Positions 27,164-35,803 of a stretch of 64,000 nucleotides of DNA are shown here, piece by piece. Made by a program: the position numbers and the translations under genes. The notes below the pieces were generated by a model that was not told the origin of the DNA, ran no database searches, and was given only the letters and a program-made list of their open reading frames with translations. Source of the DNA: JAOTVV01 sp039591075 (GTDB lineage Bacteria; Gemmatimonadota; Gemmatimonadetes; Gemmatimonadales; GWC2-71-9); the NCBI GenBank assembly GCA_039591075.1, contig JBDHEI010000011.1:13245-77244 (forward strand). The letters run 5' to 3'. How positions within the stretch are numbered: the stretch's first letter is position 1; every line of letters begins with the position of its first letter.

Positions 27164-27664
27164 ATGATCCGCAAGAAGATCTGCATGCTCGGTGCCTTCG
27201 CGGCCGGTAAGACGAGCCTCGTGCAACGATTCGTCGCGGGGCTGTTCTCTGAGAAATACCACACGACGATTGGCGTGAAGATCGATCGGAGGGAGGTCGC
27301 GGTAGACGGCGGGACGGTCACCCTCCTCCTGTGGGATCTCGCCGGCGAGGACGAGTTCCAGCGCGTTCGCATGTCCTACCTCCGTGGATCGGCTGGTTTG
27401 CTGTTCGTAGTGGACGGGACCCGCCGCGGCACACTCGACCAGGCGAAGCTCTTGCGACGCGAGGCCCACGACATCGTCGGCGACGTGCCGGTGGTCGTTG
27501 CCCTCAACAAGTCCGACCTGGCCACCGAGTGGGAGCTCGATGCGGGTGTCGGTGACCATCTCCGCGCCGAGGGCTGGACGGTGTTCGTGACCAGCGCCAA
27601 GAGCGGCGTGGGTGTGGAAGAGGCGTTCCGGTGGCTGGCGCACGCGGTGAACGGGGGGACATGA
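27164..27664 (+). CDS. Rab/Ras-like small GTPase
   Basis: 166-residue single-domain GTPase that follows Ras numbering closely. P-loop GAFAAGKTS (10-18), switch I Thr35 in TTIGVKI, DxxG as WDLAGEDE (Asp58, Gly61), NKSD (115-118) and SAK (144-146). Deviations: Phe12 and Ala13 in the P-loop where Ras has Gly, and Glu62 in place of the catalytic Gln61, so intrinsic hydrolysis may be slow and need a partner. No lipidation motif. The stop overlaps the ATG of the histidine kinase (ATGA), so the two are made together. Confidence 0.9.
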   Translation: MIRKKICMLGAFAAGKTSLVQRFVAGLFSEKYHTTIGVKIDRREVAVDGGTVTLLLWDLAGEDEFQRVRMSYLRGSAGLLFVVDGTRRGTLDQAKLLRREAHDIVGDVPVVVALNKSDLATEWELDAGVGDHLRAEGWTVFVTSAKSGVGVEEAFRWLAHAVNGGT

Positions 27665-29187
27665 GCACGTTCCCGGTGCCGGTCCTCGCGTTCTTGCAGG
27701 AGCAGGTTATCGACCTGCAGGCGCCCGCCTTCCTGCTGCTCGCCGACGATGGCACCGTGGTGGACTGGGGTGGTGCCCTCGGCGCCTACGGCATCCATGA
27801 TCTCGAGCGCGGGGTCGATGTCGCGGAGCGCGTGCCGCTGCTCCAGGGCCTTCTCCCACTTGGGGTCGCACGCGAAGGGGTCCCGCTCGTGGAGACCGAT
27901 GCCGGTGCGGTGGCAAACGTCGATCTGTTCCGTGGCGCCGAGGGAACGTGGGTCGTGCTGCGCAACGTGACCCCCGCGGTCGAGCAGGAGCGGGCGCTGC
28001 AGCAAAGCCGGAATGCGATGCAGCTCCTGGAACGGCGCATGGCCAAGCAGGAGGCCGCAAAGGGTGTCCCTGGCGGTTTTCTCCCCGATGCGCTCGCCGC
28101 TCTCGGCATCGCCGTCTTCGAGCCGCTCGGCACGGACCGCTTCCGCCTGCTCGCGGCTCCGCCCCATTGGCTCGGTGCGCTCTGGCCCGACATCACGACC
28201 GCTACCGACGAGTGTGCGCTGCACGAGCGCTCGCCGTTTCTGCGCGACTTTCTCGAGGAAGCCGATGGGTACTGGCAAACCGGGAGCGGGGCGTGTCGTG
28301 CCGGGCCGTGGACCGAGGTAGACGCCTTGGGCCGCGACTGGCACCTAGAAGCTGTTGCGCTCTCGGTGCAGGGTCGATCGCTACTCGCGATCGTCGATGT
28401 TGGCCAGAGCCATCTCGAGAAGACGGCGTTGCTCCAGCGCGCGCGCGAGCACGTTCTCGGCCACCAGCGGTTGCTCAAAGATCTCGAGAAGAAAGACGTG
28501 CTGCTGCACTGCATCGTGCATGACCTCCGGACGCCGATGGTGTCGGCGCACGCCGCGCTCCAGTTGCTCGCGATGGAGACGCTCCCCGACGATGCCCGAC
28601 GCGCGATCGTCGTTGGCCGTACGGAACTGGAGCGACAGGACCTCTTGATCCGCTCGATCCTCGACGTGTTCGCAGCTGACCTCAACGAGTTGGAGAGCCG
28701 CGCTGACGCTGCACCGGTGGATGTTGTCGACTGCGCGGCGGAGGTGGTCGACGCATTCCGGCCCGCGTTTCAGCTGCGTGGCATCCTGTTAGCCCTCGAG
28801 CGGACCGATGTAGAGCCACCAGGGGGGTGGGGCGTCGTCGCCGAACACACACGACTGGTGCGCGTATTGGCGAATCTGCTGGACAATGCGCTGCGCCACT
28901 CGCGCCGAGACACGACGGTGACTGTCGGGCTCGCAGTGGACGGCGAGGGAATCTTCGTCACGGTCGATGACGAGGGCCCTGGGGTGCCGGCCGACCTCCA
29001 GCCGCGACTGTTCGACCGCTTCTCGCACGGTGGGTCGGCCGGCAACATCGGGCTCGGGTTGCACTTCTGCCGGGTTACGATCGAAGGGTGGGGTGGCCGC
29101 ATCGGACAAGAGAACCGCGTCGGGGGTGGGTCCCGGTTCTGGTTCCGACTTCCGCAGTCCTCCGGGCGCGCTCGCGCCAACGCATAG
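27661..29187 (+). CDS. PAS-containing histidine kinase coupled to the small GTPase
   Basis: 508 residues, soluble. N-terminal region with PAS-like folds (about 15-110 and 140-250), a short coiled coil, HisKA dimerisation domain with phospho-acceptor His287 (CIVHDLRTP), and a HATPase domain: N-box LANLLDNALRHS, G1 VDDEGPGVP, F-box LFDRFS and G2 GNIGLGLHFC. No transmembrane segment, so it senses a cytoplasmic cue or the GTPase state. Translation is coupled to the GTPase gene. The cognate regulator is not adjacent; the NtrC-type regulator at 24.4-25.8 kb is a candidate. Confidence 0.9.
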   Translation: MSTFPVPVLAFLQEQVIDLQAPAFLLLADDGTVVDWGGALGAYGIHDLERGVDVAERVPLLQGLLPLGVAREGVPLVETDAGAVANVDLFRGAEGTWVVLRNVTPAVEQERALQQSRNAMQLLERRMAKQEAAKGVPGGFLPDALAALGIAVFEPLGTDRFRLLAAPPHWLGALWPDITTATDECALHERSPFLRDFLEEADGYWQTGSGACRAGPWTEVDALGRDWHLEAVALSVQGRSLLAIVDVGQSHLEKTALLQRAREHVLGHQRLLKDLEKKDVLLHCIVHDLRTPMVSAHAALQLLAMETLPDDARRAIVVGRTELERQDLLIRSILDVFAADLNELESRADAAPVDVVDCAAEVVDAFRPAFQLRGILLALERTDVEPPGGWGVVAEHTRLVRVLANLLDNALRHSRRDTTVTVGLAVDGEGIFVTVDDEGPGVPADLQPRLFDRFSHGGSAGNIGLGLHFCRVTIEGWGGRIGQENRVGGGSRFWFRLPQSSGRARANA

Positions 29188-29398
29188 TCGGTGCGCTGCA
29201 CGTTCCCGAGCTGGAACGGCCGTCCACGATCGGGACGGCTCCGTTCCAAATCGGGCCGTCACACCTGGGAGCCGTGGTGTCGGTCGAGCGAGGGAAATCG
29301 TTGGTGCCCAGCAACTTGGACGAATCTGTCGCGCTGGCATGAACCTTCCCTTGGAGCGTGGCGGTATCGACAGACCGAACTTGCGAAAGGATGGACCG

Positions 29399-29806
29399 AT
29401 GAGTTACAAGATTCAGGACATCGAGGGCATCGGACCCTCGTACGCCCAGAAGCTGGCGGTTGCCAAGGTCAGAACGACCAACGACTTGCTCAAGTACTGC
29501 TGTGACACCAGGGGCCGCATGAGCGTAGGTGCCAAGACCGGCGTGAGTGAGGCGCAGCTGCTCAAGTGGGCGAACATGGCCGATCTGATGCGCATCTCGG
29601 GCGTCGGCTCGGAGTTCTCCGAGTTGTTGGAGGCTGCCGGGGTCGACACGGTCAAAGAATTGCGGAATCGCAACGCCGAAAACCTCGCGATCAAGATGAA
29701 AGAGGTCAATCGCGCTCGGCGGCTCACGCGCACCACCCCGAGCGCGAAGAGCGTACAGAAGTGGATCATCCAGGCGGGGAAGCTCGCTCCCGTCATCACC
29801 CACTAA
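29399..29806 (+). CDS. DUF4332 helix-hairpin-helix protein
   Basis: 135 residues. The opening YKIQDIEGIGPSYAQKL and the central MRISGVGSEFSELLEAAG are two helix-hairpin-helix units in the DUF4332 style. Such units often bind DNA non-specifically or mediate protein contacts. ATG at 29399 follows AAAGGA. It lies 211 nt after the kinase and 20 nt before a dodecin gene. Function not known. Confidence 0.85.
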   Translation: MSYKIQDIEGIGPSYAQKLAVAKVRTTNDLLKYCCDTRGRMSVGAKTGVSEAQLLKWANMADLMRISGVGSEFSELLEAAGVDTVKELRNRNAENLAIKMKEVNRARRLTRTTPSAKSVQKWIIQAGKLAPVITH

Positions 29807-29826
29807 CCACTGGGGGCTAGACGACC

Positions 29827-30030
29827 ATGAGCATCGCCAAGGTAACCGAGATCAGTGCCACGTCGTCCAAGAGCTTCGATGACGCGGTCGCCGAGGGGAT
29901 CAAGCGCGCGGCCAAGACCCTGAAGAACATCGAGGGTGCGTGGGTCCAGACCATGAAAGTGGATGTCGCAAACAACAAGGTGACCCAATATCGCGTCAAC
30001 ATGAAGGTCACGTTCGTGCTCGAAGCCTGA
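29827..30030 (+). CDS. Dodecin-family flavin-binding protein
   Basis: 67-residue small protein with the dodecin pattern: a beta strand (AKVTEISATS), a helix (SFDDAVAEGIKRAAKTL), then GAWVQTMKVDV and VTQYRVNMKVTFVLEA. The Trp and Gln that sandwich flavins in dodecins are at the expected places (Trp39, Gln54). It should assemble as a dodecamer that stores or buffers flavin. Ends at a hairpin terminator, so it is the last gene of the signalling block. Confidence 0.88.
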   Translation: MSIAKVTEISATSSKSFDDAVAEGIKRAAKTLKNIEGAWVQTMKVDVANNKVTQYRVNMKVTFVLEA

Positions 30031-30061
30031 GCGCGCGCGACCCAGCGAGCGGGACGATAGA

Positions 30062-30089
30062 CGGCTGGCGGCTCCGCCGGCCGTTTGTC
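30062..30089 (+). terminator. Rho-independent terminator after the dodecin gene
   Basis: A 10-bp stem (30062-30071 with 30074-30083, one G-T wobble), a 2-nt turn and then TTTGTCGTTG. Lies 31 nt after the stop. Confidence 0.6.
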
Positions 30090-30353
30090 GTTGTCGTGCT
30101 CGTCGGTGTGCCTCGGATCATGTTGCCCGCGCCGCTGCCGGTGTAAGATTGCGGTTGCCGATGAGTTGACCACGGTCGCGGATTCGCCGTCCCAGGCAGA
30201 GGACATGGCCATGCCAAGTGACGTTGCCCCCGGAGCGGCAAGTGCGCAGTTTGGCAGGGGTTGGCGCTCCCTGGGCTCGTCGGCCCCGCTCTTGCTCATT
30301 CATCCCAGTGCGCGTCGTGCCGGCAACGAGACCGGTGATCAGGAGGTGGCGTG
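30090..30353. other. Intergenic region before a lipoprotein gene
   Basis: With the terminator it makes a 323-nt gap between the dodecin and lipoprotein genes. A weak promoter-like pair (TTGCCC at 30123, TAAGAT at 30144, 15-bp spacer) and a strong Shine-Dalgarno (AGGAGG, 30341-30346) are visible; no convincing gene. Confidence 0.4.
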
Positions 30354-31034
30354 ATGACGAGGTCGAATCGCAAACCCCACCGCACCATGCGGGCTGGCGT
30401 CGTGTCGTCCGTCAGGGCACGAGCGCTGCTCACCCTGTGGGTCGCGGCTGGCGCCTGGCTGCTCACTGCGTGCGGCGGATCGAGAGTGTTGGTGCCACCC
30501 CGCGTGGATCTCGCACCGTACTATCGGGTCGGGTTGGTGACTTTCACGATCGAAAACGCCAAGGGATCGCTCAACGTGCTCGCCACCGAGCGGTTTCTAG
30601 GCGAGGTCCTGGCGGGGCAGCATGGGATCGAGGTCCTCGAGCTGGGAGAGGCGGAGCGCCTACTCAACGATGTGGGCGAGACCCGCCTCGACGCGAGAGC
30701 TGCCCGCGCGATCGGTCAGGAGCACGGCGTTCCCGCGGTGTTCTTCGGCCATCTCAAGGTGTCCGACGTCAAACCGCGCGCGGTACTCGCTGGATTTCCG
30801 CATGTGGAGGCCAGGGTCAGTGTCGATCTCAGCGTGCGGCTCATCTCGTCCGAGTCGGGTGGTACCCTGTGGACCAGCTCGGGCAAGGCGAGCGACGTGG
30901 TGGGAGAGCTCGGGATCACCGGCGGTGACGTCTTCTTTTCCGCCGAGCATCCGGAAGAGGCCTACGGACGCCTGGTTGATGCCCTGGTGTTCGAGGTAAC
31001 CCGGGATCTGAGGCCACGATGGGTGAAACGGTGA
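30354..31034 (+). CDS. Lipoprotein resembling CsgG/LpoB/GNA1162-type proteins
   Basis: 226 residues. Signal LTLWVAAGAWLLTAC with lipobox Cys. The mature part follows the alternating pattern of CsgG-LpoB-like folds: a strand (YYRVGLVTFTIENAKG), a helix (VLATERFLGEVLAG), a second strand (IEVLELGEAERLL), then an AIGQEHGVPAVFFGHL segment and a beta sheet carrying VDLSVRLISSESGGTLW. Such lipoproteins work at the outer membrane in secretion or cell-wall synthase activation. ATG 30354 is 7 nt from AGGAGG. Family link tentative. Confidence 0.65.
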   Translation: MTRSNRKPHRTMRAGVVSSVRARALLTLWVAAGAWLLTACGGSRVLVPPRVDLAPYYRVGLVTFTIENAKGSLNVLATERFLGEVLAGQHGIEVLELGEAERLLNDVGETRLDARAARAIGQEHGVPAVFFGHLKVSDVKPRAVLAGFPHVEARVSVDLSVRLISSESGGTLWTSSGKASDVVGELGITGGDVFFSAEHPEEAYGRLVDALVFEVTRDLRPRWVKR

Positions 31035-31044
31035 TCTAGATCAC
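31031..31044. repeat. Perfect 14-bp palindrome over a stop codon
   Basis: The sequence GTGATCTAGATCAC contains the TGA stop of the preceding lipoprotein gene and is a perfect inverted repeat without a spacer. Confidence 0.5.
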
Positions 31045-31060
31045 TCGATCGCGCAAATTC

Positions 31061-31090
31061 GTGCCGGAATCGGTCTTCCGCTTCCGGCAC
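31061..31090 (+). terminator. Hairpin after the lipoprotein gene
   Basis: Perfect 9-bp stem (31061-31069 with 31082-31090) with a 12-nt loop, 26 nt after the stop. No T-tract follows, so termination is not certain. Confidence 0.45.
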
Positions 31091-31182
31091 GCGCGTGTCA
31101 GAATATTCAGTGACGTGTGCCATATCGGGGGTGCACCATCGCACCGAGTATTCCAGGAAGACAAACCCTCCAACCCACGCAC

Positions 31183-31614
31183 ATGAAGACGAAGACGACA
31201 CGGTTGCAGGCCCGATCCGGTGCTCCGCCGTTTGCCTCGCAGGAAATCAAGGCGAAGGCGTGGGCGCGGGTGTATCCCGCCATCCGTCCGCCCCATTCGC
31301 GGAACCTGCGGCATGGGGCCTGGTACCCGGTCGTGCAGGACGAGTCCGACCGCGTGACGCTTCGCCTCGGCCCGTCGACGGCCACCGTACCCAAGCGCGT
31401 ACTCGAGATCCGCTCAGACCGTCCGAACCGCTTCACCGTCATCCATCGCGTGGGGTCCGAGCTGGTGAATCGTCGCGATTCACACGGCCTCGGGCGGTTT
31501 TACGCGGTCTGCCCGATCTGTGCCTGGCGCTTCCAGCTCATCGGCCGCCCCGAGCGCCGTCTCTGTCCCAAGTGCGCCCACGAGGGTGAGGTTGCCTGGT
31601 GGGAGACGGTGTGA
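31183..31614 (+). CDS. Zinc-ribbon protein, function unknown
   Basis: 143 residues. A basic N-terminus is followed by a beta-rich middle (RVTLRLGPSTATVPK, NRFTVIHRVGSEL) and a C-terminal zinc ribbon: CPIC, 16 residues, then CPKC. Ends in WWETV. This could bind RNA or a protein partner; no known family recognised. A strong terminator follows 24 nt after the stop. Confidence 0.65.
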   Translation: MKTKTTRLQARSGAPPFASQEIKAKAWARVYPAIRPPHSRNLRHGAWYPVVQDESDRVTLRLGPSTATVPKRVLEIRSDRPNRFTVIHRVGSELVNRRDSHGLGRFYAVCPICAWRFQLIGRPERRLCPKCAHEGEVAWWETV

Positions 31615-31638
31615 GACGGGTGTAATTGACGATACAAC

Positions 31639-31670
31639 ACGGGGGCGCCATCGCGTCCCCGTCTTCTTGT
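31639..31670 (+). terminator. Rho-independent terminator
   Basis: A 10-bp stem (31639-31648 with 31653-31662, one wobble) closes a CATC loop and is followed by CTTCTTGT. It separates two convergent genes and may serve both. Confidence 0.75.
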
Positions 31671-31697
31671 TGGGTCGCTCGTGTCAGCGACCTGGGA

Positions 31698-33263
31698 TCA
31701 GCGGCGGCCGGTCGGTCTGAGCAGCAGATCGTGGAAATCGAAGCTGAAGTCGGTGGCGGGCGAGACGGCGCGCAGCTTCACCTGGTCGATGCCCCCGTTC
31801 GGCTCGAGCTGAAACGTGACGAACGCGTCGGCCCTGAGTTCGCGGTCGTACCACCGGGCGATGAACGTATCGTACTGCCAGTGCTCGAGTGCACCCGTCA
31901 GCTTGGGCGTGCGCGAGAATCGAATGGTCAGGCGATCGCCTTCGAGTGCGATCTCCACGTCCCCATACCATGCGTCCGTGTACGTCCCCGCGTACCCGGA
32001 CAGCGGCAGGGCCGGACGAGAAGAGCTGTCGCGTTGCGCCGCGGTGCGCTGCTCGGCGGATGCCATCAGCCACTCAGCGCGCGTCGTGACGGCACGGTAC
32101 GCAGCCAACCAGTCGTGCGTGGCTCCCAGGTAGTGATCCAGGACCCGATAGGAGATCGCGCCAAACGCGGCGCCGGATTCCTGATTGGTGAGCACGGCCA
32201 CCCCAAGTCGCAGATCGGGGATCATCGCCACCTTGGACACGTATCCCGGCAGCCCGCCCGTGTGTGAGACGAGCTTCCGTCCGCGGTAGTCGTTGACCTG
32301 AAACCCCAGGGCATATCCGAGGAAGTTGGGCCGCAGGGGAGCCAGCTCCGGGGCCGGGGTTCCGATCGGAATGGGGGTAACCATCGACCACAGCTGTGCC
32401 GTGGTGGTCGGGGTGAACAACCGCTTGCCGTCTGCGAGGCGTCCCGAGTCGATCTGGACGATCATCCACTTCGCCATGTCGGTGGCGTTCGAGTTGATGC
32501 CACCCGCGGGGTTGGTGTTGTCGCTCAGGAATGGCGCGATAGGACGGACGGTACCGTTGACGCGGGCGTGTGTCGCTGCCGCGTTCCCCTCGATCCCGGC
32601 CAACGAGTGTGTCACGTTGCTTCCAGTCATGCCCACGGGGGTCAGGATGCGCTCGGAAACGAAGTCCTCCCATGATTGCCCGCTCAGCGCCTCGATCACC
32701 TCGCCCGCGATGAGGTAGAGCACGTTGTCGTAGGCGTAGGCGCTGCGGAAGCTCGTGGCGAGCGAGAGGTGCCTGATCCGCCTGGCGATCTCCGCGCGGC
32801 CGTAATCCGATTCCGGCCACCACAGGAGGTCGCCGGCGCCGAGCCCCAACCCGCTCCGATGTACGAGGAGATCGCGCACCGTGAGCTCGCGGGTGACATA
32901 CGGATCCGAGAGCTGGAACCAGGGCAGGTACTGCACGACCGGCGCATCCCATTCGAGCACGCCCTCCTCCACGAGCAGTCCCAGGGCCGTGGCCGTGAAG
33001 GCCTTCGTGTTGGACGCGATGCCGAACAGCGTCTCGGCGTCGACCGGTGTACGCTCGCCGAGCTTCCTGAGGCCGAACCCCTTCGCGAGCACGACTTCGC
33101 CGTCCTTGACGATGGCGACGGCGACCCCGGGCACCTCGAACGTCTCCATGACGCGTGCCACATACCGATCGAAGTCCGGGGGTGTCGCGGTCCGCTGCTG
33201 CGCAGTCACGGTGGGCGCTAGCAGGTTCAGGGAGAGTGCGGTTACGATCATTGCGTGCTTCAT
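31698..33263 (-). CDS. Secreted serine hydrolase, class C beta-lactamase fold, with DUF3471 tail
   Basis: 521 residues with a signal peptide (LSLNLLAPTVTAQ). The beta-lactamase/esterase fold shows SNTK as SxxK nucleophile motif, YAYDN as the Tyr-x-Asn motif and SHTGG as the third motif. The last 100 residues resemble the DUF3471 domain that follows many of these hydrolases (GYAGTYTDAWYGDVEI, LTIRFSRTPKLTG). Likely a periplasmic peptidase or esterase and not a resistance enzyme. Divergent from the S46 peptidase gene, with 281 nt between. Confidence 0.88.
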   Translation of the reverse strand: MKHAMIVTALSLNLLAPTVTAQQRTATPPDFDRYVARVMETFEVPGVAVAIVKDGEVVLAKGFGLRKLGERTPVDAETLFGIASNTKAFTATALGLLVEEGVLEWDAPVVQYLPWFQLSDPYVTRELTVRDLLVHRSGLGLGAGDLLWWPESDYGRAEIARRIRHLSLATSFRSAYAYDNVLYLIAGEVIEALSGQSWEDFVSERILTPVGMTGSNVTHSLAGIEGNAAATHARVNGTVRPIAPFLSDNTNPAGGINSNATDMAKWMIVQIDSGRLADGKRLFTPTTTAQLWSMVTPIPIGTPAPELAPLRPNFLGYALGFQVNDYRGRKLVSHTGGLPGYVSKVAMIPDLRLGVAVLTNQESGAAFGAISYRVLDHYLGATHDWLAAYRAVTTRAEWLMASAEQRTAAQRDSSSRPALPLSGYAGTYTDAWYGDVEIALEGDRLTIRFSRTPKLTGALEHWQYDTFIARWYDRELRADAFVTFQLEPNGGIDQVKLRAVSPATDFSFDFHDLLLRPTGRR

Positions 33264-33544
33264 GAGTCTCTCTCTCGAGGTGGTCAGCCGGGCCAGAACA
33301 GGAGCGGCAGAACGCCGACGCTGAACGATACGCCGCGGCGAGGCCGGAGGTTAGGGACTCGGTGCCCCTCACAGCGCGGGGACCCTCCCGTCCCGGAAGT
33401 CCCGCACCCATCTTTAAGGTGCCCGGCGACGGCTGCTGGCCGACCGGGTCGCGCTGGACCGTGAGGCATGACGACAGGGGGCTCGGCGGTGGGTGAGGGG
33501 GTCGGGCCGCGGAGCCGAGACTTCTTGCACTCTTCGAGGGAATC

Positions 33545-35704
33545 ATGAAACGACCGTGGGTGGTGCTCTTCGCGTTGGCGGGGTCGACACTGGTGTACCC
33601 GAACGCCGGTCTGGCGCAGGCCGGTGGTGTCGATCTCGATACGATCCGCGCGGGTCGGTTCGACAATGGCAAGATGTGGACCTTCGAGTACGCACCCAAG
33701 GCGTACTTCTCGGAGACCTACGGATTTGTGGCCGACGATGCGTGGTTCGAGCGCGCACGGCTGTCGGCACTCCGCATCCCCGGATGCTCATCGTCATTCG
33801 TGTCGCCGTACGGATTGATGGTGACCAACCACCACTGTGTGCGTGGCGCTGTGAGCCGTGTGATGCGAGAGGGCGAGACGCTCCTCGACAGCGGGTTCGT
33901 GGCCACGACGCTCGGGGAGGAGCGCCCGATCCCGGGGTACTACGCGGACCAGCTGATCGCGGTGGCGGACGTGAGTGACGAGGTCTTTGCGGCAGTCGAT
34001 CGGGTGCCCGAGGCCGAGCGGGCCGAGGCGCGGGTCGATGCCCTGCGAACCATCGAGTCGCGGCTCCGCGCACAGCACTCGGCGCTCAGCGGTCAGATCC
34101 GGGTGCAGATCATCGGACTCTACAACGGCGGCCGGTATTCGGCATACGTGTTCCGCCGGTTCAGCGACATCCGGCTCGTCGCCGCGGCCGAGTTACAGAT
34201 GGGGTTCTTCGGCGGCGACCCGGACAACTTCACCTATCCGCGGTACGCGCTCGACTTTGCCTTCCTGCGCGTGTACGAGGATGGCGAGCCGTACCGTACG
34301 AGTCACTACTTCGGGTGGGGCACCGACGGTGTCGAGGAAGGCGACGTCGTCTTTGTGATCGGCAATCCCGGCCCGACCAATCGGCTCGCCACCGTCGCGC
34401 AGCTCGAGTTCCAGCGCGACGTGCTCGTGCCCGCCGCGGTTGGGTTCCTTGGCAGCCGGCTCACCGCGTTACGCGACTTTGAGCGTGCCTTCCCTGCGGC
34501 GGCCGAGGCACTCGACCTGCGGAACCGCTCGTTCAGTCTGTCCAACTCGCTCAAGGCCAACACCGGTCGACTCGCGGCCCTGCGTGATCCCACGATCATG
34601 GCCCGCCGCTTGGACGCCGAGCGCACATTGCGCGAGACGATTGCCGCGCGGCCCGATCTCCAGAGCCGGTTCGGAGCGGTGTTCAACCGGCTGGCCACGA
34701 TCCAACAACAGAAGCGGGAGTTGGCGCGCGATCTGGGCGGGTTCTACGGCTACGGGAGCACGTCGGCTTCTGCCGCGCTCGAGCGGCGGGCCGCGGCGGC
34801 GTATGGGTATCTGGAGGCTCGGCGGGCAGGAGCGACCTTGGACACGCTGGTCGCGCTACGGGCTGAGCTGGAGCGAATCCCCGATTTCCCACGGGAACTG
34901 GAGCACGCGCTGCTCACTGCGCGGCTCGCCGACTACGGGCGTTACCTCGGTGCCGACGATCCGATCACGCGTACGGCGCTCGGGGGGCAGGCGCCATCGA
35001 ACGCGGCTGCCGCGCTGCTCGAGCGCTCGGTGCTGGTGAGTCAGGCGGACGTCGCGAGCGCCATCGCAGAGGATCGGCTCACGATGCAGGACCCGGCGGT
35101 GCGGGTGGCAGCACAGGCGGTGCCCCGGTACGCGCGGTATCAGGAAGCGATCGGCGGGCTGCTCAGCGCTGAACGCGAGCTTGCCGAGGATCTGGGTCGT
35201 GCCCGGTTCGCGGTGTACGGCGGGACCGCGCCACCCGACGCGTCGTCGTCGCCGCGGATCACCGACGGAGTGGTGCTGCCGTACGAGTACAACGGCACCC
35301 TCGCTCCGGTATACACTACGTTCTTCGGGGTGTACAATCTGTTCCACGCCTTCGGTCCGGGTACCGACTGGGACCTGCCATACCGCTGGCGCACGCCGCC
35401 CGCGGGGCTCGACCTGGGCACGCCGCTCAACTTCATCTCGACTGCCGACACCTACGGCGGCAACTCCGGCTCGCCGGCGGTGACCAAGGACCTCGCGATC
35501 GTCGGCCTCAACTTCGACCGTAACATCCAGGGACTCTCGCGCGATTTCATCTACCTGCCCGAGCGGGGTCGCAACATCATGGTGGACGTGCGCGCCATTC
35601 AGGCCGCGCTCGATCACGTCTATGATGCCGATCGGATCCTGATGGAGGCGACGACAGGCACCCTGTATCGTACGGAGGCGGAGGCGGACGCGGCGCGACG
35701 GTAG
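33545..35704 (+). CDS. S46-family dipeptidyl peptidase (DPP11-like)
   Basis: Exported serine dipeptidyl peptidase, 719 residues, signal peptide ending near GLAQ. Catalytic His is in TNHHC (96-98) and Ser641 in GGNSGSP. Eighteen residues after the Ser lies Arg659 (LNFDRN). In characterised S46 enzymes this site is Arg in DPP11, which cleaves after Asp or Glu, and Gly in DPP7. So acidic P1 preference is expected. ATG is 6 nt from GAGG. The enzyme releases dipeptides in the periplasm, consistent with peptide use as nutrient. Confidence 0.93.
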   Translation: MKRPWVVLFALAGSTLVYPNAGLAQAGGVDLDTIRAGRFDNGKMWTFEYAPKAYFSETYGFVADDAWFERARLSALRIPGCSSSFVSPYGLMVTNHHCVRGAVSRVMREGETLLDSGFVATTLGEERPIPGYYADQLIAVADVSDEVFAAVDRVPEAERAEARVDALRTIESRLRAQHSALSGQIRVQIIGLYNGGRYSAYVFRRFSDIRLVAAAELQMGFFGGDPDNFTYPRYALDFAFLRVYEDGEPYRTSHYFGWGTDGVEEGDVVFVIGNPGPTNRLATVAQLEFQRDVLVPAAVGFLGSRLTALRDFERAFPAAAEALDLRNRSFSLSNSLKANTGRLAALRDPTIMARRLDAERTLRETIAARPDLQSRFGAVFNRLATIQQQKRELARDLGGFYGYGSTSASAALERRAAAAYGYLEARRAGATLDTLVALRAELERIPDFPRELEHALLTARLADYGRYLGADDPITRTALGGQAPSNAAAALLERSVLVSQADVASAIAEDRLTMQDPAVRVAAQAVPRYARYQEAIGGLLSAERELAEDLGRARFAVYGGTAPPDASSSPRITDGVVLPYEYNGTLAPVYTTFFGVYNLFHAFGPGTDWDLPYRWRTPPAGLDLGTPLNFISTADTYGGNSGSPAVTKDLAIVGLNFDRNIQGLSRDFIYLPERGRNIMVDVRAIQAALDHVYDADRILMEATTGTLYRTEAEADAARR

Positions 35705-35728
35705 CGGGTAAGGCCATTGGAAACGTGA

Positions 35729-35756
35729 AGGGGGCGGCCTCGGAGGGCCGCCCCCT
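35729..35756. terminator. Strong GC hairpin between convergent genes
   Basis: Perfect 11-bp stem (35729-35739 with 35746-35756) with a 6-nt loop, 24 nt after the S46 stop. No T-tract on either side, but the stem is very stable. Confidence 0.6.
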
Positions 35757-35803
35757 CGATGACGCGGGGCGTCGCGATCGGGCGCGCGGCGGCGCCCCCC
35801 AGG

